Assembly: GCF_036227565.1 (NCBI RefSeq)
Contig: NZ_CP109460.1
Coordinates: 3,968,001 to 4,032,000, forward strand
Source: Streptomyces sp. NBC_01454
GTDB lineage: Bacteria; Actinomycetota; Actinomycetes; Streptomycetales; Streptomycetaceae
Direction: 5' to 3'
DNA: 64,000 nucleotides
Shown: one piece after another, positions 16,952-25,935 of the stretch
Numbering within the stretch: position 1 is the first letter of the stretch
How the letters are laid out: the number at the start of each line of letters is the position of its first letter
Notes under the pieces: generated by a model
The model's input: the letters and a program-made list of their open reading frames with translations, nothing else
What the model was told of the DNA's origin: nothing
The model's database searches: none
Made by a program: the position numbers and the translations under genes

Positions 16952-18301
16952 TCAACTGGCAGGATCCGGGAGCCAGTTGCCATGGAATCCATAGGGCACC
17001 CGCTGGGGGAGATGGACCGTGGCAACCGGGTCGGCGGATATGTCCTCCGTGTCGAGTACGACGAGATCGCTGGTATCGGTGGACGCGTCGTAGACATAGG
17101 TGATCAGCCAGCCGGGCCCTCCCGGACGGCCATCGGCCGGGGCGAAGACCGCCTCGCCCGGAGTGCGCCCGGGACCGAAGTCATGCCGGACGACCGCGCC
17201 CGTCTGCAGGTCGTAGCGGAGCAGGGCACCGGGTATCGGACCGCTGCCCGGCAGCTCTGCGGTGGTGGCATGACCGAAGCGGGCCGGTTGCCCGGCGAGT
17301 CGGTCGTCCACCCTGGGGAACTCGCAGAAGCGGTCGTCGAGTTGTTCCTCGCTGACGGTGCCGGTGACGAGATCGATCGTCCAGCGCCAGAGATGGGCCG
17401 GGGTCCCCTCGTCGAATTCCGCATAGCGGGCCACATGGAGCACGATGCGCCGGTCGCCCTCGTCGTGGGCGTTCAGGGCGTGGAAGACATAGCAGGGGTC
17501 GATGGGCAGCCAGCGGACCTCACCCCGGGGATCGTCGCGGCGCAGCACACCGAGCCGTGCGCCGTACTCGGGGTCCCAGCGATACGGCATGCCGGGGCGA
17601 CTGCGGTCGAAGACGACCGGGAGGTCCATGAAGACGACATGGCGCGCGGTGAGATGGAAGTCGTGCATCATCGTCGGCCCCGGGACATCGATGGGCCGGC
17701 TGAGCACCAACTCTCCCGAGGCATCCGCACGGTGGTAGGTGAGATAGGGCGGGGTGGGGCCGCCGTAGCCGAAGAAGTGCAGCTCACCGGTGACCGGACA
17801 GGTCTTGGGGTGGGCGGTCACGGCGGTGGTGAGCCGGCCTCCGAAGTCATGGACGCCGATGGTCTCCAGCTCATGGCCGGGGCGGCAGTCGATCTCGTAG
17901 GGGAACGACGACTCGACCAGGGCGAGGGTGCGTCCGGCATGGCGGACGACATGGGTGTTGGCCACGCCCGCCGCCAGATTCCGGCGGCCCTGTGCGTCCA
18001 CCGACCGCGCGCCCTCGGTGAAGGTGGCGGTGCGTACCCAGCGGTTGCGGTAGGAGACGGCCCGGCCGCCCTCCAGGCGCAGGCCGTGGACCATGCCGTC
18101 GCCGAAGAACCAGTGCGGAGTGGCGGCGTCCCGCGGGTTGGGGCCGTTGCGCAGGAACCAGCCGGTGAGTTCGGGCGGGATCGTGCCCGTGACCGGGAGG
18201 TCGTAGGCGGTCAGCTCCTCCGTCACCGGGGCGAAGTTGCCCGCCATGTGCGGTGCCGGAGCGTCGGATGCGGATGCGGTGGTCGGGGATGTGGTGGTCA
18301 T
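16952..18301 (-). CDS. Carotenoid oxygenase family protein
   Basis: 449 aa, the usual length of the bacterial retinal-pigment-epithelium (RPE65)/carotenoid cleavage family, whose seven-bladed propeller holds one Fe(II) by four histidines. All four can be found: TAHPKTC, MMHDFHL, YVFHALNAHDEG and, at the C-terminus, YGFHGNWLP. The opening also fits (IPPELTGWFLRNGPNPRD). Likely reaction: O2-dependent cleavage of a carotenoid or stilbene-like alkene. ATG 18301 overlaps the stop of the membrane-protein gene as ATGA, so translation is coupled. The frame stays open far upstream but nothing before 18301 resembles the family. A PadR regulator is divergent across a palindromic operator. Confidence 0.9.
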   Translation of the reverse strand: MTTTSPTTASASDAPAPHMAGNFAPVTEELTAYDLPVTGTIPPELTGWFLRNGPNPRDAATPHWFFGDGMVHGLRLEGGRAVSYRNRWVRTATFTEGARSVDAQGRRNLAAGVANTHVVRHAGRTLALVESSFPYEIDCRPGHELETIGVHDFGGRLTTAVTAHPKTCPVTGELHFFGYGGPTPPYLTYHRADASGELVLSRPIDVPGPTMMHDFHLTARHVVFMDLPVVFDRSRPGMPYRWDPEYGARLGVLRRDDPRGEVRWLPIDPCYVFHALNAHDEGDRRIVLHVARYAEFDEGTPAHLWRWTIDLVTGTVSEEQLDDRFCEFPRVDDRLAGQPARFGHATTAELPGSGPIPGALLRYDLQTGAVVRHDFGPGRTPGEAVFAPADGRPGGPGWLITYVYDASTDTSDLVVLDTEDISADPVATVHLPQRVPYGFHGNWLPDPAS

Positions 18302-18888
18302 GAGGCCAGGCCTCCCTGGATGTCGGTCCGCGTACCGGACTCCTGAAGGAAGCGGGCTCGGGCCCGCTCCGGATAGGCGGCGGTGAAGCGGACGGGAAGA
18401 ATGAATCCGGCGAGCTGGATGAGGATCGAGACGACCACGCTCCACCCGAGGGCGGAGATGGCGGCCTGGGCGATCGCGGTGAGAGTGAAGGACGACGCCC
18501 AGGCGGTGGTGAGCACGACATTGATGCGGCGGAACAGCGGAGAGTCCCAGACCTCCGGCGGGGCCATCCGCCGCGCGAACCCCAGGGTGAAGGGCCGCCG
18601 CACGGCGATCGACACCCAGGCGATCAGCGCCAGCCAGCCCATCGAGAGGGCGCTGCCGTAGCTCTTCAGACCGCTGTCGGGCTGGGTGAAGGCCAGTATC
18701 CCGAGGGCTGCGAAGAACACGATCGTGCCGTACTCCAGCAGTCGGTGTTCGAGCGCGAGGCCGGCCGCACGGTCGGCGAGGAGCAGCACCACGGCCGTCA
18801 CCAGACCGGCGAGCGCACCCCACTGCCAGCCGGCCGAGGACACGCCCGCGAAGACCAGCCAAGGAATGAAGCCCCGCAGATAGTTCAT
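18298..18888 (-). CDS. Integral membrane protein coupled to carotenoid oxygenase
   Basis: 196 aa with five or six hydrophobic segments and few motifs (RRPFTLGFARRMAPPEVW between segments). I do not recognise a named family. ATG 18888 is first in the minus-strand pair; its TGA overlaps the oxygenase ATG. It may help handle a membrane-soluble carotenoid substrate, but this is inference from coupling. Confidence 0.72.
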   Translation of the reverse strand: MNYLRGFIPWLVFAGVSSAGWQWGALAGLVTAVVLLLADRAAGLALEHRLLEYGTIVFFAALGILAFTQPDSGLKSYGSALSMGWLALIAWVSIAVRRPFTLGFARRMAPPEVWDSPLFRRINVVLTTAWASSFTLTAIAQAAISALGWSVVVSILIQLAGFILPVRFTAAYPERARARFLQESGTRTDIQGGLAS

Positions 18889-18964
18889 GGTTCCCCCTCG
18901 TCACCGTCACCCGCCGGCGCTCCACGCGCCGACGAGCCGCCGCCCCGCGCGGCACATTCCATTC

Positions 18965-19005
18965 TCGACATGTCGAAGGTAGAAGGTCCACCTTTGACAT
19001 GTCAA
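18965..19005. promoter_or_regulatory. Twin palindromes, candidate PadR operator
   Basis: Two perfect 12-bp palindromes, TCGACATGTCGA (18965-18976) and TTGACATGTCAA (18994-19005), share the core GACATGTC and have centres 29 bp apart. They lie 24-64 bp ahead of the PadR start and 77-117 bp ahead of the divergent membrane-protein start, in the position to control both. Confidence 0.7.
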
Positions 19006-19028
19006 CAGTGGAAGGTAAAGTGCGGACC

Positions 19029-19646
19029 ATGAGCCTGAAACATGCCGTGCTGGGCCTGCTGGCCGAATCCCCGGCCAGCGGATACGACCTGATGAAGCTG
19101 TTCAACGCGTCACTGTCGAATGTCTGGCCCGCCACACAGAGTCAGGTCTACGGCGAGCTCACCAAGCTCACGACGGCCGGTCTCGCCGAGGTCGCGGCCC
19201 ACGGCCCCCGCGGCCGCAAGGAGTACGCGATCACCGATGACGGCCTGGCGGAGCTGCGCCGCTGGCTCGTCGATGTCGAACCCACGGGCCAGCAGCGCCA
19301 TGACGGCCTGCTGCGCATCTTCTTCCTCGGCATCGTCACGCCGCTCGAGGCGCAGACCTACCTCCTGCATCAGGCCGAGCGCGCCGCGCGCCTTCGCGCC
19401 GAGCTCGAGCATCTCGACGAGACGGCCCAGTGGGACGAGGAAATGATTTCGGTCTACGGGCGGATCGCGCTGGAGTACGGCCTGCGGATGTCGGCGACCC
19501 AGGAGGAGTGGGCGCGGTGGGCGGCCGAAGAGGTCGACAGCGCAAAGGCGAGAAAGGCGAGCGACCTCGCGAGGCGGAAGCATGAGCCGAGCGGGCCGCA
19601 GGAGGAAAGTCGGCAGGACGGGGCAGGCCGGACCGCGGGGGACTGA
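19029..19646 (+). CDS. PadR-family transcriptional regulator
   Basis: 205 aa. Residues 1-80 are the PadR winged helix (SLKHAVLGLLAESPASGYDL; ATQSQVYGELTKL; GRKEYAITDDGLAEL) and 90-170 form the C-terminal helical dimer domain (VTPLEAQTYLLHQ). The tail is basic/polar and probably disordered. ATG 19029 opens on the conserved first helix; an in-frame start at 18999 lies inside the second palindrome and is unlikely. PadR repressors respond to small hydrophobic ligands, fitting control of the carotenoid-oxygenase pair. Confidence 0.9.
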   Translation: MSLKHAVLGLLAESPASGYDLMKLFNASLSNVWPATQSQVYGELTKLTTAGLAEVAAHGPRGRKEYAITDDGLAELRRWLVDVEPTGQQRHDGLLRIFFLGIVTPLEAQTYLLHQAERAARLRAELEHLDETAQWDEEMISVYGRIALEYGLRMSATQEEWARWAAEEVDSAKARKASDLARRKHEPSGPQEESRQDGAGRTAGD

Positions 19647-19669
19647 CGCCCGTCGGCCGTCCCCGCCGG

Positions 19670-19717
19670 GCCTCAAGATCTCCGCGCCGCAGGGCCACCA
19701 CGCCTCAAGATCTCCGC
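19670..19717. repeat. Direct repeat pair GCCTCAAGATCTCCGC
   Basis: The 16-mer GCCTCAAGATCTCCGC occurs at 19670-19685 and 19702-19717, 32 bp apart, each containing AGATCT, between the PadR stop and kptA. No clear role. Confidence 0.6.
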
Positions 19718-19780
19718 ACCGCTAGGCCGCCGGCCCGGAATTCAGGTGCCGCCGGGCGCGCGCCGCGCCACCCTGGAGGC

Positions 19781-20323
19781 ATGGACAACCAGCGCTCCGT
19801 GCGCCTCTCGAAGTACCTGGCGAAGCATCTGCGCCATGCGCCGGAACGGATCGGTATCAGCCTCGACGCCCAGGGCTGGGTGCCCGTGGACACGCTGATG
19901 ACGGCGGCCGCGCGGCATGGATTCCGCTTCTCCCGGGCGGAGTTGGAGCAGGTGGTCGCCGACAACGACAAGCAGCGGTACGTCATCGAGGGCGACCGGA
20001 TCCGCGCCCAGCAGGGCCACTCCGTGCGCGTCGAGCTCGATCTGCCGCCGGCCGTACCACCCGGCCGGCTCTTCCACGGCACGGTGGACCGCCATCTGGC
20101 CGCGATCCGCGCCGAGGGACTGCGGCCGATGGCGCGGCACGCCGTGCATCTCTCGCCCGACCCGGAGACCGCGAGCCGAGTGGGCGCGCGGCGCGGCACG
20201 CCCGTGGTGCTGACCGTCGACGCGGCCGCGATGCACCGGGCGGGCCATGTCTTCCAGATCAGCGCCAACGGCGTCTGGCTCACCGACCGGGTACCGGCCG
20301 CATACCTCGGTTTCCCCGGCTGA
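19781..20323 (+). CDS. kptA: RNA 2'-phosphotransferase (KptA/Tpt1 family)
   Basis: 180 aa, full length for the family. It transfers an RNA 2'-phosphate to NAD+, the last step of tRNA splicing in eukaryotes; its role in bacteria without such splicing is unclear. Conserved segments: VRLSKYLAKHLRHAPE, the RNA-binding winged N-half, QGHSV, LFHGT, AVHLSPD and GVWLTDRVP, which together hold the NAD site and basic residues. No operon partner. Confidence 0.9.
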   Translation: MDNQRSVRLSKYLAKHLRHAPERIGISLDAQGWVPVDTLMTAAARHGFRFSRAELEQVVADNDKQRYVIEGDRIRAQQGHSVRVELDLPPAVPPGRLFHGTVDRHLAAIRAEGLRPMARHAVHLSPDPETASRVGARRGTPVVLTVDAAAMHRAGHVFQISANGVWLTDRVPAAYLGFPG

Positions 20324-20333
20324 CCCGGTGGAG

Positions 20334-20356
20334 CCGGGGCGGGCCCGCCGCCCCGG
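20334..20356. terminator. Bidirectional terminator hairpin
   Basis: Perfect 9-bp stem CCGGGGCGG/CCGCCCCGG with a 5-nt loop between convergent kptA and pspAB. Confidence 0.7.
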
Positions 20357-20390
20357 GGGCACACGCCACCGCCCCGTGCCCGCGGCCGGC

Positions 20391-20954
20391 TCAGAGCCCC
20401 GGCGCGCCCCACACCGGAAACCACCGCGACAGGTCCTGCTCGATCGTCAGATCGTCCCCGAGCATCGCCCGCATCTGGAGTTCGAGCGGGTTGTCGCGCT
20501 TCTCGCCGGCGCCCGGCTTGGGGGCGAAGGGGTAGAACGTGCCGCGCTTGTAGAGGTAGACCAGCGCCAGCGGCCGCTGCCGTTCATCGCGGAAGCCGAG
20601 CAGCGAACACAGCAGCTGCGGGCCGAAACCCGCCTCCTCCAGCGAGGTGTTGACCGCGTGCAGGTCATTGACCAGGCCCGCCACATCCTCCGCCGGGTGC
20701 CGTGCGAGCAGCCATGAGTAGCCGTACGCGTCCTGGGAGAACTCCACCGAGCCGTCCAGCAGGGCCTGCGCTTCCTCCTGGATGCGCGAGAACGCCCCGC
20801 CCTCGACGCTCGCGAAACACACCGACCCCAGGCCGGTGGGCTCAAATCCGGCCGCGGCCTGGAGCGTCACCGCGGCGGACGGCAGCGCGAAGAGCTGGTC
20901 GAGATCGGGGCGTACCGGCTTGCTGCGGCCGAGGATGGCGTCCAGAAATCCCAT
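20391..20954 (-). CDS. pspAB: PspA-associated protein PspAB
   Basis: 187 aa, matching the actinobacterial PspAB family (opening MGFLDAILGRSKPVRPDLDQ; YSWLLARHPAEDVAGLVNDLH; YLYKRGTFYPFAP). It is soluble, with no membrane segment. PspAB proteins accompany PspA-type envelope-stress genes, and here the gene follows htpX by 40 bp on the same strand, supporting a membrane quality-control role. Confidence 0.85.
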   Translation of the reverse strand: MGFLDAILGRSKPVRPDLDQLFALPSAAVTLQAAAGFEPTGLGSVCFASVEGGAFSRIQEEAQALLDGSVEFSQDAYGYSWLLARHPAEDVAGLVNDLHAVNTSLEEAGFGPQLLCSLLGFRDERQRPLALVYLYKRGTFYPFAPKPGAGEKRDNPLELQMRAMLGDDLTIEQDLSRWFPVWGAPGL

Positions 20955-20994
20955 GCGCGGGGTACTCCTTGCTCGTTACGGGCGGCACCGTGCG

Positions 20995-21894
20995 TCACGG
21001 CCGTCCCAGCTCCGCCGCGATCCGGCCCAGCTGGTCCAGCCGCTGTTCCAGCGTCGGGTGCGAGGACAGCAGCCGGTTGAAGCTCTCCTTGTTGAACGCC
21101 GGGGCGAAGTAGAAGGCGTTGAACGCCTGGTCCTTGCGCAGATCCTCGGTCGGGATCCGCGCGATCTGGCCGGTGACCTTGGTGAGCGCGGCGGCCAGCG
21201 CCGACGGACGGCCGGTCAGCAGCGCGGCGGCCCGGTCGGCGGACAGCTCGCGGTAACGGGACAGCAGCCGGGTCAGCAGGAAGCTGATCGCGTAGACCGC
21301 CACGCTGACGGCGGTGACGATGAGTACGGCGATGGCCGCGTTCTGGTCACGATTGTTGCGGCCGACACCGCTCCACAGGGCGGCGCGGGTGATGATCCCG
21401 GCCAGCACGCCGAGGAACGAGGCGATGGTCATCACCGCGACATCGCGGTGGGCGACATGCGAGAGCTCATGGGCCAGTACGCCCTCCAGCTCCTCCGGCT
21501 CCAGCCGCCTGAGCAGCCCGGTCGTGGCGCAGACCATCGAATTCTTCTGGTTGCGGCCGGTGGCGAACGCGTTCGGCACATCCGACTCGGCGATCGCGAC
21601 CCGGGGCTTGGGCATATCGGCCAGCGCACACAGCCGGTCGACGGCGCCGTGCAGCTCGGGCGCCTGCTCCGGTGTGACCTCGCGTGCCCCCATGCTGAAT
21701 GCCGCGATCCGGTCACTGAACCAGAACTGCGCGACGAACAGGCCGCCCGCGATCAGCAGGACCACCACCCAGGCGCCCTTGAGCAGCACCACCAGCACGC
21801 CGACGATGACCACGTACAGCAGTCCGATGAAGAACATCGTCGTGACCATGCGCGAGGTCAGCCCGCGGTCCGGGGCGAATCGGGTCTGTGCCAT
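20995..21894 (-). CDS. htpX: Membrane zinc protease HtpX
   Basis: 299 aa M48 protease. Two membrane segments lie near residues 14-55, the zinc motif HELSHVAHRD near residue 145, further membrane segments near 160-205, and a downstream Glu ligand in YRELSADRAAALLTG. HtpX degrades misfolded membrane proteins with its active site on the cytoplasmic face. It is first in a two-gene unit with pspAB. The 203 bp upstream show no obvious stress operator. Confidence 0.92.
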   Translation of the reverse strand: MAQTRFAPDRGLTSRMVTTMFFIGLLYVVIVGVLVVLLKGAWVVVLLIAGGLFVAQFWFSDRIAAFSMGAREVTPEQAPELHGAVDRLCALADMPKPRVAIAESDVPNAFATGRNQKNSMVCATTGLLRRLEPEELEGVLAHELSHVAHRDVAVMTIASFLGVLAGIITRAALWSGVGRNNRDQNAAIAVLIVTAVSVAVYAISFLLTRLLSRYRELSADRAAALLTGRPSALAAALTKVTGQIARIPTEDLRKDQAFNAFYFAPAFNKESFNRLLSSHPTLEQRLDQLGRIAAELGRP

Positions 21895-22097
21895 GGCTCC
21901 TCCACACGCCGCATTTCGCGCAGTGTGCCGACCCGCTCGCGCGCTGTCTTCGCACCGCGCGCCGCGTACCTCACACTGCGCCGCTGTCCCGATTCTCCCT
22001 CTTCGCAGCTATATGCGGAGTAAAGGTCGGGCCAGGAGAACACCGGGCGCGTCGGACGGCCCGCCCCGTAGGGCCGGCCGTCCCGGAAAAACCCTGT

Positions 22098-23000
22098 CTA
22101 CCGGGCCGCGCCCAGCTGCGCCGGCGCCTCCGTGACGATGCGCTCGAAGACCGCGGGATCGGCCTCGAAGACCGAATCGGCGATCGGCCAGTGGAGGACC
22201 AGCTCGTCGATGCCCAGCTCGGCATGGCGCCCGGCGAAGTCGACAAAGGCGTCCACGGAGTCCAGCGGGCGGTCCGGGGTGAAACCCGTCAGCATGATCT
22301 TCTGCAGCTCGGCGCCGTCCCGGCCCTGGTCGGCGCAGGCCTTCCCGAGCCGTTCGAGCTGCCCGCGGATCGCCTCGCGCGACTCGTCGGGCGTACCGCC
22401 CCCGTTGGAGACCTTCGGATCGCCGGTCGTCACCCAGGCCTGGCCGTACCGGGCCGCCAGCTTCAGCCCGCGCGGCCCGGTGGCCGCCACCGCGAACGGC
22501 AGCCGCGGCCGCTGCACACAGCCGGGGATGTTGCGCACCTCGTGCGCGGAGTAGTGCTCGCCCCGGTAGGAGACGACGTCCTGGCTCAGCATCCGGTCCA
22601 GCAGCCCGACGAACTCGGCGAAGCGGTCGGCCCGTTCCCGCGGCTCCCAGGGCTCCTGGCCCAGCGCGGTGGCGTCGAAGCCGTTGCCGCCGGCGCCGAT
22701 GCCCAGGGTGATCCGGCCGTCGCTGATGTCGTCGAGGGAGATCAGTTCCTTGGCGAGCGTGACCGGGTGCCGGAAGTTCGGCGAGGTGACGAGGGTGCCC
22801 AGGCGCAGCCGGGAGGTCGCCGCCGCGGCCGCGGTCAGCGTCGGCAGGGCGCCGAACCAGGCCTGGTCGCGGAAGCTGCGCCACGAGAGGTGGTCATAGG
22901 TGTACGCGGCGTGGAAGCCCAGTTCCTCGGCGCGCTGCCACACCTCCTGTCCGCCTTGGGACCAACGGCGGACAGGGAGTATCACGGTGCTCAGTCGCAT
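22098..23000 (-). CDS. LLM-class F420-dependent oxidoreductase
   Basis: 300 aa luciferase-like TIM barrel. Signatures: TVILPVRRW, EELGFHAAYTYDHLSW, RLRLGTLVTSPNFRHP, DDISDGRITLGIGAGG, FAVAATGPRGLKLAARYG and WVTTGDP. The Streptomyces branch generally uses coenzyme F420 rather than FMN. Substrate unknown. Stand-alone gene, divergent from the HAD gene 126 bp away. Confidence 0.86.
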   Translation of the reverse strand: MRLSTVILPVRRWSQGGQEVWQRAEELGFHAAYTYDHLSWRSFRDQAWFGALPTLTAAAAATSRLRLGTLVTSPNFRHPVTLAKELISLDDISDGRITLGIGAGGNGFDATALGQEPWEPRERADRFAEFVGLLDRMLSQDVVSYRGEHYSAHEVRNIPGCVQRPRLPFAVAATGPRGLKLAARYGQAWVTTGDPKVSNGGGTPDESREAIRGQLERLGKACADQGRDGAELQKIMLTGFTPDRPLDSVDAFVDFAGRHAELGIDELVLHWPIADSVFEADPAVFERIVTEAPAQLGAAR

Positions 23001-23126
23001 ACCCCCGAGCGTACGGCCGCCCGGAGGTGCCGCACGATCCGCCTCGGCGGCCCCGCCCGGCCACCGCGGGGCTCATGCGCGCAACCCACCGCCCGCCTGT
23101 GCACGGCGGTACGGGAAGATGGCCCC

Positions 23127-24065
23127 GTGACTGATGCCTCCGCCACGCCATCCCGGTGCCCCGATACGGCCGTTGCGCCCCGGCTGATCGCCACCGACCT
23201 CGACGGCACCTTGCTGCACGACGACAAGACGGTCTCCGACCGGACGATCGCCGCGCTCGCCGCCGCCGAGCGGGCCGGCATCGAGGTGTTCTTCGTCACC
23301 GGCCGCCCGGCCCGCTGGATGGGCGTGGTCAGCGACCATGTGCACGGCCACGGCCTGGCGATCTGCGCGAACGGCGCGGCCGTCGTCGATCTGCACCGCG
23401 GCGGCCGGATCGTCGAGGTCAGCCCCCTGGAGCGGACCGTCGCGCTGGCCGTCGTGGACGCGCTGCGCGGCGCCGCCCCCGGCACCTCGTTCGCGGTGGA
23501 ACGCACCGGCGGGATCCACTACGAGCCGCAGTACCCGCCCCTGCTCCTGGATCCGGCCGCGGTCGTCGCACCGGCGGAGAAGCTGCTCGCCGAGGACTTC
23601 GTCACCCCGCTGGGCCCGGATGCGTCCTGGAAGGACGGCCCGGCCGGTGACGCCGAGGGCCCCGCCTTCCCCGACCAGCCGGTGATCAAGCTGCTCGCGC
23701 ACCACCCCGAGCTGGATCCCGACGCCTTCCTCACGCTGGCCCGTACGGTCGCGGGCGGGCTCGCCTCCTTCACCCGGTCCAGCCCCACCGCCCTCCTGGA
23801 GATCAGCGGCCCCGGAGTCAGCAAGGCGGGCACCCTCGCTCACTGCTGCGCGGAGCGCGGCATCGCCCCGGAGGAGGTCGTCGCCTTCGGGGACATGCCG
23901 AACGACATAGAGATGCTGACCTGGGCCGGCACCTCGTACGCCATGGCCAACGCCCACCCGGATGTGCTGGCCGCCACGACGCGCCGCACCGCGTCCAACA
24001 ACGACGACGGCGTCGCGGTCGTCATCGAGCGGATCCTGGCGCGGTCGTCCTCGAGCGGATCCTGA
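23127..24065 (+). CDS. Cof-type HAD-superfamily phosphatase
   Basis: 312 aa. HAD motif I DLDGTLLHDD near residue 27, motif II VTGRPARW, the C2-type cap with CANGAAVVDL, and motif IV FGDMPNDIEML. The family dephosphorylates small phosphates such as sugar phosphates or pyridoxal phosphate. GTG 23127 is in frame and lies 6 bases after GAAGAT, so a leaderless start is possible. Converges on the sensor kinase gene with a 41-bp gap. Confidence 0.88.
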   Translation: MTDASATPSRCPDTAVAPRLIATDLDGTLLHDDKTVSDRTIAALAAAERAGIEVFFVTGRPARWMGVVSDHVHGHGLAICANGAAVVDLHRGGRIVEVSPLERTVALAVVDALRGAAPGTSFAVERTGGIHYEPQYPPLLLDPAAVVAPAEKLLAEDFVTPLGPDASWKDGPAGDAEGPAFPDQPVIKLLAHHPELDPDAFLTLARTVAGGLASFTRSSPTALLEISGPGVSKAGTLAHCCAERGIAPEEVVAFGDMPNDIEMLTWAGTSYAMANAHPDVLAATTRRTASNNDDGVAVVIERILARSSSSGS

Positions 24066-24106
24066 AGGAAGGCCGCCGGCAGCGCGGAGCGCGCCCCCGC
24101 GCACCC

Positions 24107-25864
24107 TCACAGCGGCGCCTCCCACCACACCGTCGTCCCCGTCCCGTCCTCGCCCAGCCCCGGGCCGTAGGTACTGCGGCCGCCCAGCGACTCCGCGCGC
24201 TTGGCGAGGTTCCGCAGGCCGCTGCGGCGGCCACCGTCCGGGATGCCGATGCCGTCGTCGGCGACGGTCAGCCGGACGCCGTCGGTGCCGTCGGACAGGC
24301 TGATCGTGGCGTCGACGACGACCTCGATCCGGGACGCCTGGGCGTGCCGGAAGGCGTTCGACAGCGCCTCGCGCAGCGCGGCGATCAGGTTCTTGCCGGT
24401 CAGCTCGCCGACCCGGGAGTCGACCGCGCCGACGAAGGAGGCGGAGGGCTGGAAGCCGAGCGGTACGGCGGCGGTGCCGATCTCCCGCAGCACCCGGGTC
24501 CGCAGCCCGGACGGTGCCTCGGCCGGGCCCTGCTGGAGGGCGAAGATCGCGGTGCGGATCTCCTGGATGGTGACGTCCAGCTCGTCGACGGCCTTGCCGA
24601 CGCCCTGGGCCACCTCCGGCACGATCGTCCGGCGCTGGGCGCTCTCCAGGATCATGCCCGTCGCGAACAGCCGTTGGATGACGAGGTCGTGCAGGTCACG
24701 GGCGATGCGGTCGCGGTCCTCGTAGACGGCCAGCCGCTCCCGGTCGCGCTGGGCATCGGCCAGCACCAGCGCCAGCGCGGCCTGCGCCGCGAACTGGGTG
24801 GCCAGCGTCCGCTCGGCGTCGGTGAACGGGCGGGCACCGCGGCTGCGCGGGGTGGCGAGGGTGCCGAGGACCCGTCCGCCGCTCTTGAGCGGCAGCATCA
24901 TGCTGGGGCCGAAGCGCTGCGCGATGTCCGTGACCATGCGCGGGTCGCTGGCCGAGTCCTCCACGAACACCGGCTCCCCGGCGAGGAGTTGCTCGACCAC
25001 CGGACTGTCGTTGGGGATCTGCGTGCCGATGATCCCGGCGGGGTCGTCCGCCGACACCGCGACGATCTCCAGACCGCCCTCGTCATCGGGCAGCAGCACG
25101 ATGCCGGCCGCCGAGTCCGCCAGTTTCCGGGCCTGCTCGGCGACCACCGCGAGCGCGTCGTCGACATCGCTGCCGGCCAGGAGTTCGGTGGTCACGGCCA
25201 CGGAACCGTCGATCCACCGCTCCCGCTGCCGGGTCGCCGAATGCAGCCGGGTGTTGCCGATCGCGATGCCCGCCTCGGTGGCCAGCACCCGCACCATGTG
25301 CAGATCTTCCTCGCTGAAGTCCGCGCCGCCGCGCTTCTCCGTCAGATAGAGGTTGCCGAAGATCTCGCCCTGCACGCGGATCGGCACCCCCAGGAACGTC
25401 CGCATCGGCGGGTGCCCGGGCGGGAACCCGGCCGAGCGGGAGTCCTCGGTGAGGTCTCCGAGGCGCAGCGGCTTGGGATCGTGGATGAGCGCGCCGAGCA
25501 GGCCCTTGTGGCCGTCGGGCAGCGCGCCGATCTGCTCGTGCTGCCGGGTGGTCACGCCGTACGTCACGAAGTCCGAGAGCCCGGCGCCGGTCTCGTCGAT
25601 GATCCCGATCGCGGCATAGCGGGCGTCGGCGATCTCGGCGGCCGTCTCCACGATCCGGTCGAGGGTGACGTGCAGATCGAGCCCCGCACCGACCGTCCGC
25701 ATCGCCTCCAGCAGCTGGGGCACCCGGGCGGTCAGCTCGGGCGAGAGGCCCCGCAGGCTGCGCGTGGCCTCGGTGGCGGCGTCCATGGGGTCGGGGACCG
25801 TACCCGCGCCACCGCTCCCGGGGTCCCCCGGGTCCGGGAGCGGTGGTTCCGCAGTGGCTGCCAT
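24107..25864 (-). CDS. DevS/DosT-type GAF sensor histidine kinase with heme-ligand His
   Basis: 585 aa. GAF-A about 62-208, GAF-B about 222-370, HisKA_3 about 380-450 with phospho-acceptor H392 in RIARDLHDLVIQR, HATPase about 490-585 (LREALSNAFRHAQAS; VADDGIGIPDGG). GAF-A keeps GFPPGHPPMRTFLGVP, with H151 aligned to proximal heme ligand H149 of M. tuberculosis DevS, and Y173 in NLYLTEK matching distal Tyr171. It should therefore bind heme and sense O2, CO, NO or redox state; this is inference from family knowledge. No response regulator is adjacent. It lies 71 bp behind cydCD on the same strand, which ties it to the oxidase operon. A leaderless promoter in the gap may give it separate expression. 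Confidence 0.9.
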   Translation of the reverse strand: MAATAEPPLPDPGDPGSGGAGTVPDPMDAATEATRSLRGLSPELTARVPQLLEAMRTVGAGLDLHVTLDRIVETAAEIADARYAAIGIIDETGAGLSDFVTYGVTTRQHEQIGALPDGHKGLLGALIHDPKPLRLGDLTEDSRSAGFPPGHPPMRTFLGVPIRVQGEIFGNLYLTEKRGGADFSEEDLHMVRVLATEAGIAIGNTRLHSATRQRERWIDGSVAVTTELLAGSDVDDALAVVAEQARKLADSAAGIVLLPDDEGGLEIVAVSADDPAGIIGTQIPNDSPVVEQLLAGEPVFVEDSASDPRMVTDIAQRFGPSMMLPLKSGGRVLGTLATPRSRGARPFTDAERTLATQFAAQAALALVLADAQRDRERLAVYEDRDRIARDLHDLVIQRLFATGMILESAQRRTIVPEVAQGVGKAVDELDVTIQEIRTAIFALQQGPAEAPSGLRTRVLREIGTAAVPLGFQPSASFVGAVDSRVGELTGKNLIAALREALSNAFRHAQASRIEVVVDATISLSDGTDGVRLTVADDGIGIPDGGRRSGLRNLAKRAESLGGRSTYGPGLGEDGTGTTVWWEAPL

Positions 25865-25935
25865 GCCATGAGCCTAATAACGGCTCTTTTCCGAGGAAAG
25901 TCCACGTATGGGAGGGAACTCCCTGGACCGTGCGC
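25865..25935 (-). promoter_or_regulatory. cydCD-kinase gap with possible promoter and two short dyads
   Basis: On the minus strand TAGGCT ends 6 bases before ATG 25864, a leaderless -10 pattern. Two short inverted repeats precede it: TTTCC-GA-GGAAA (25888-25899) and AGGGA-AC-TCCCT (25913-25924). Either could bind a response regulator or form a weak hairpin; no match to the DevR consensus is convincing. Confidence 0.35.
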
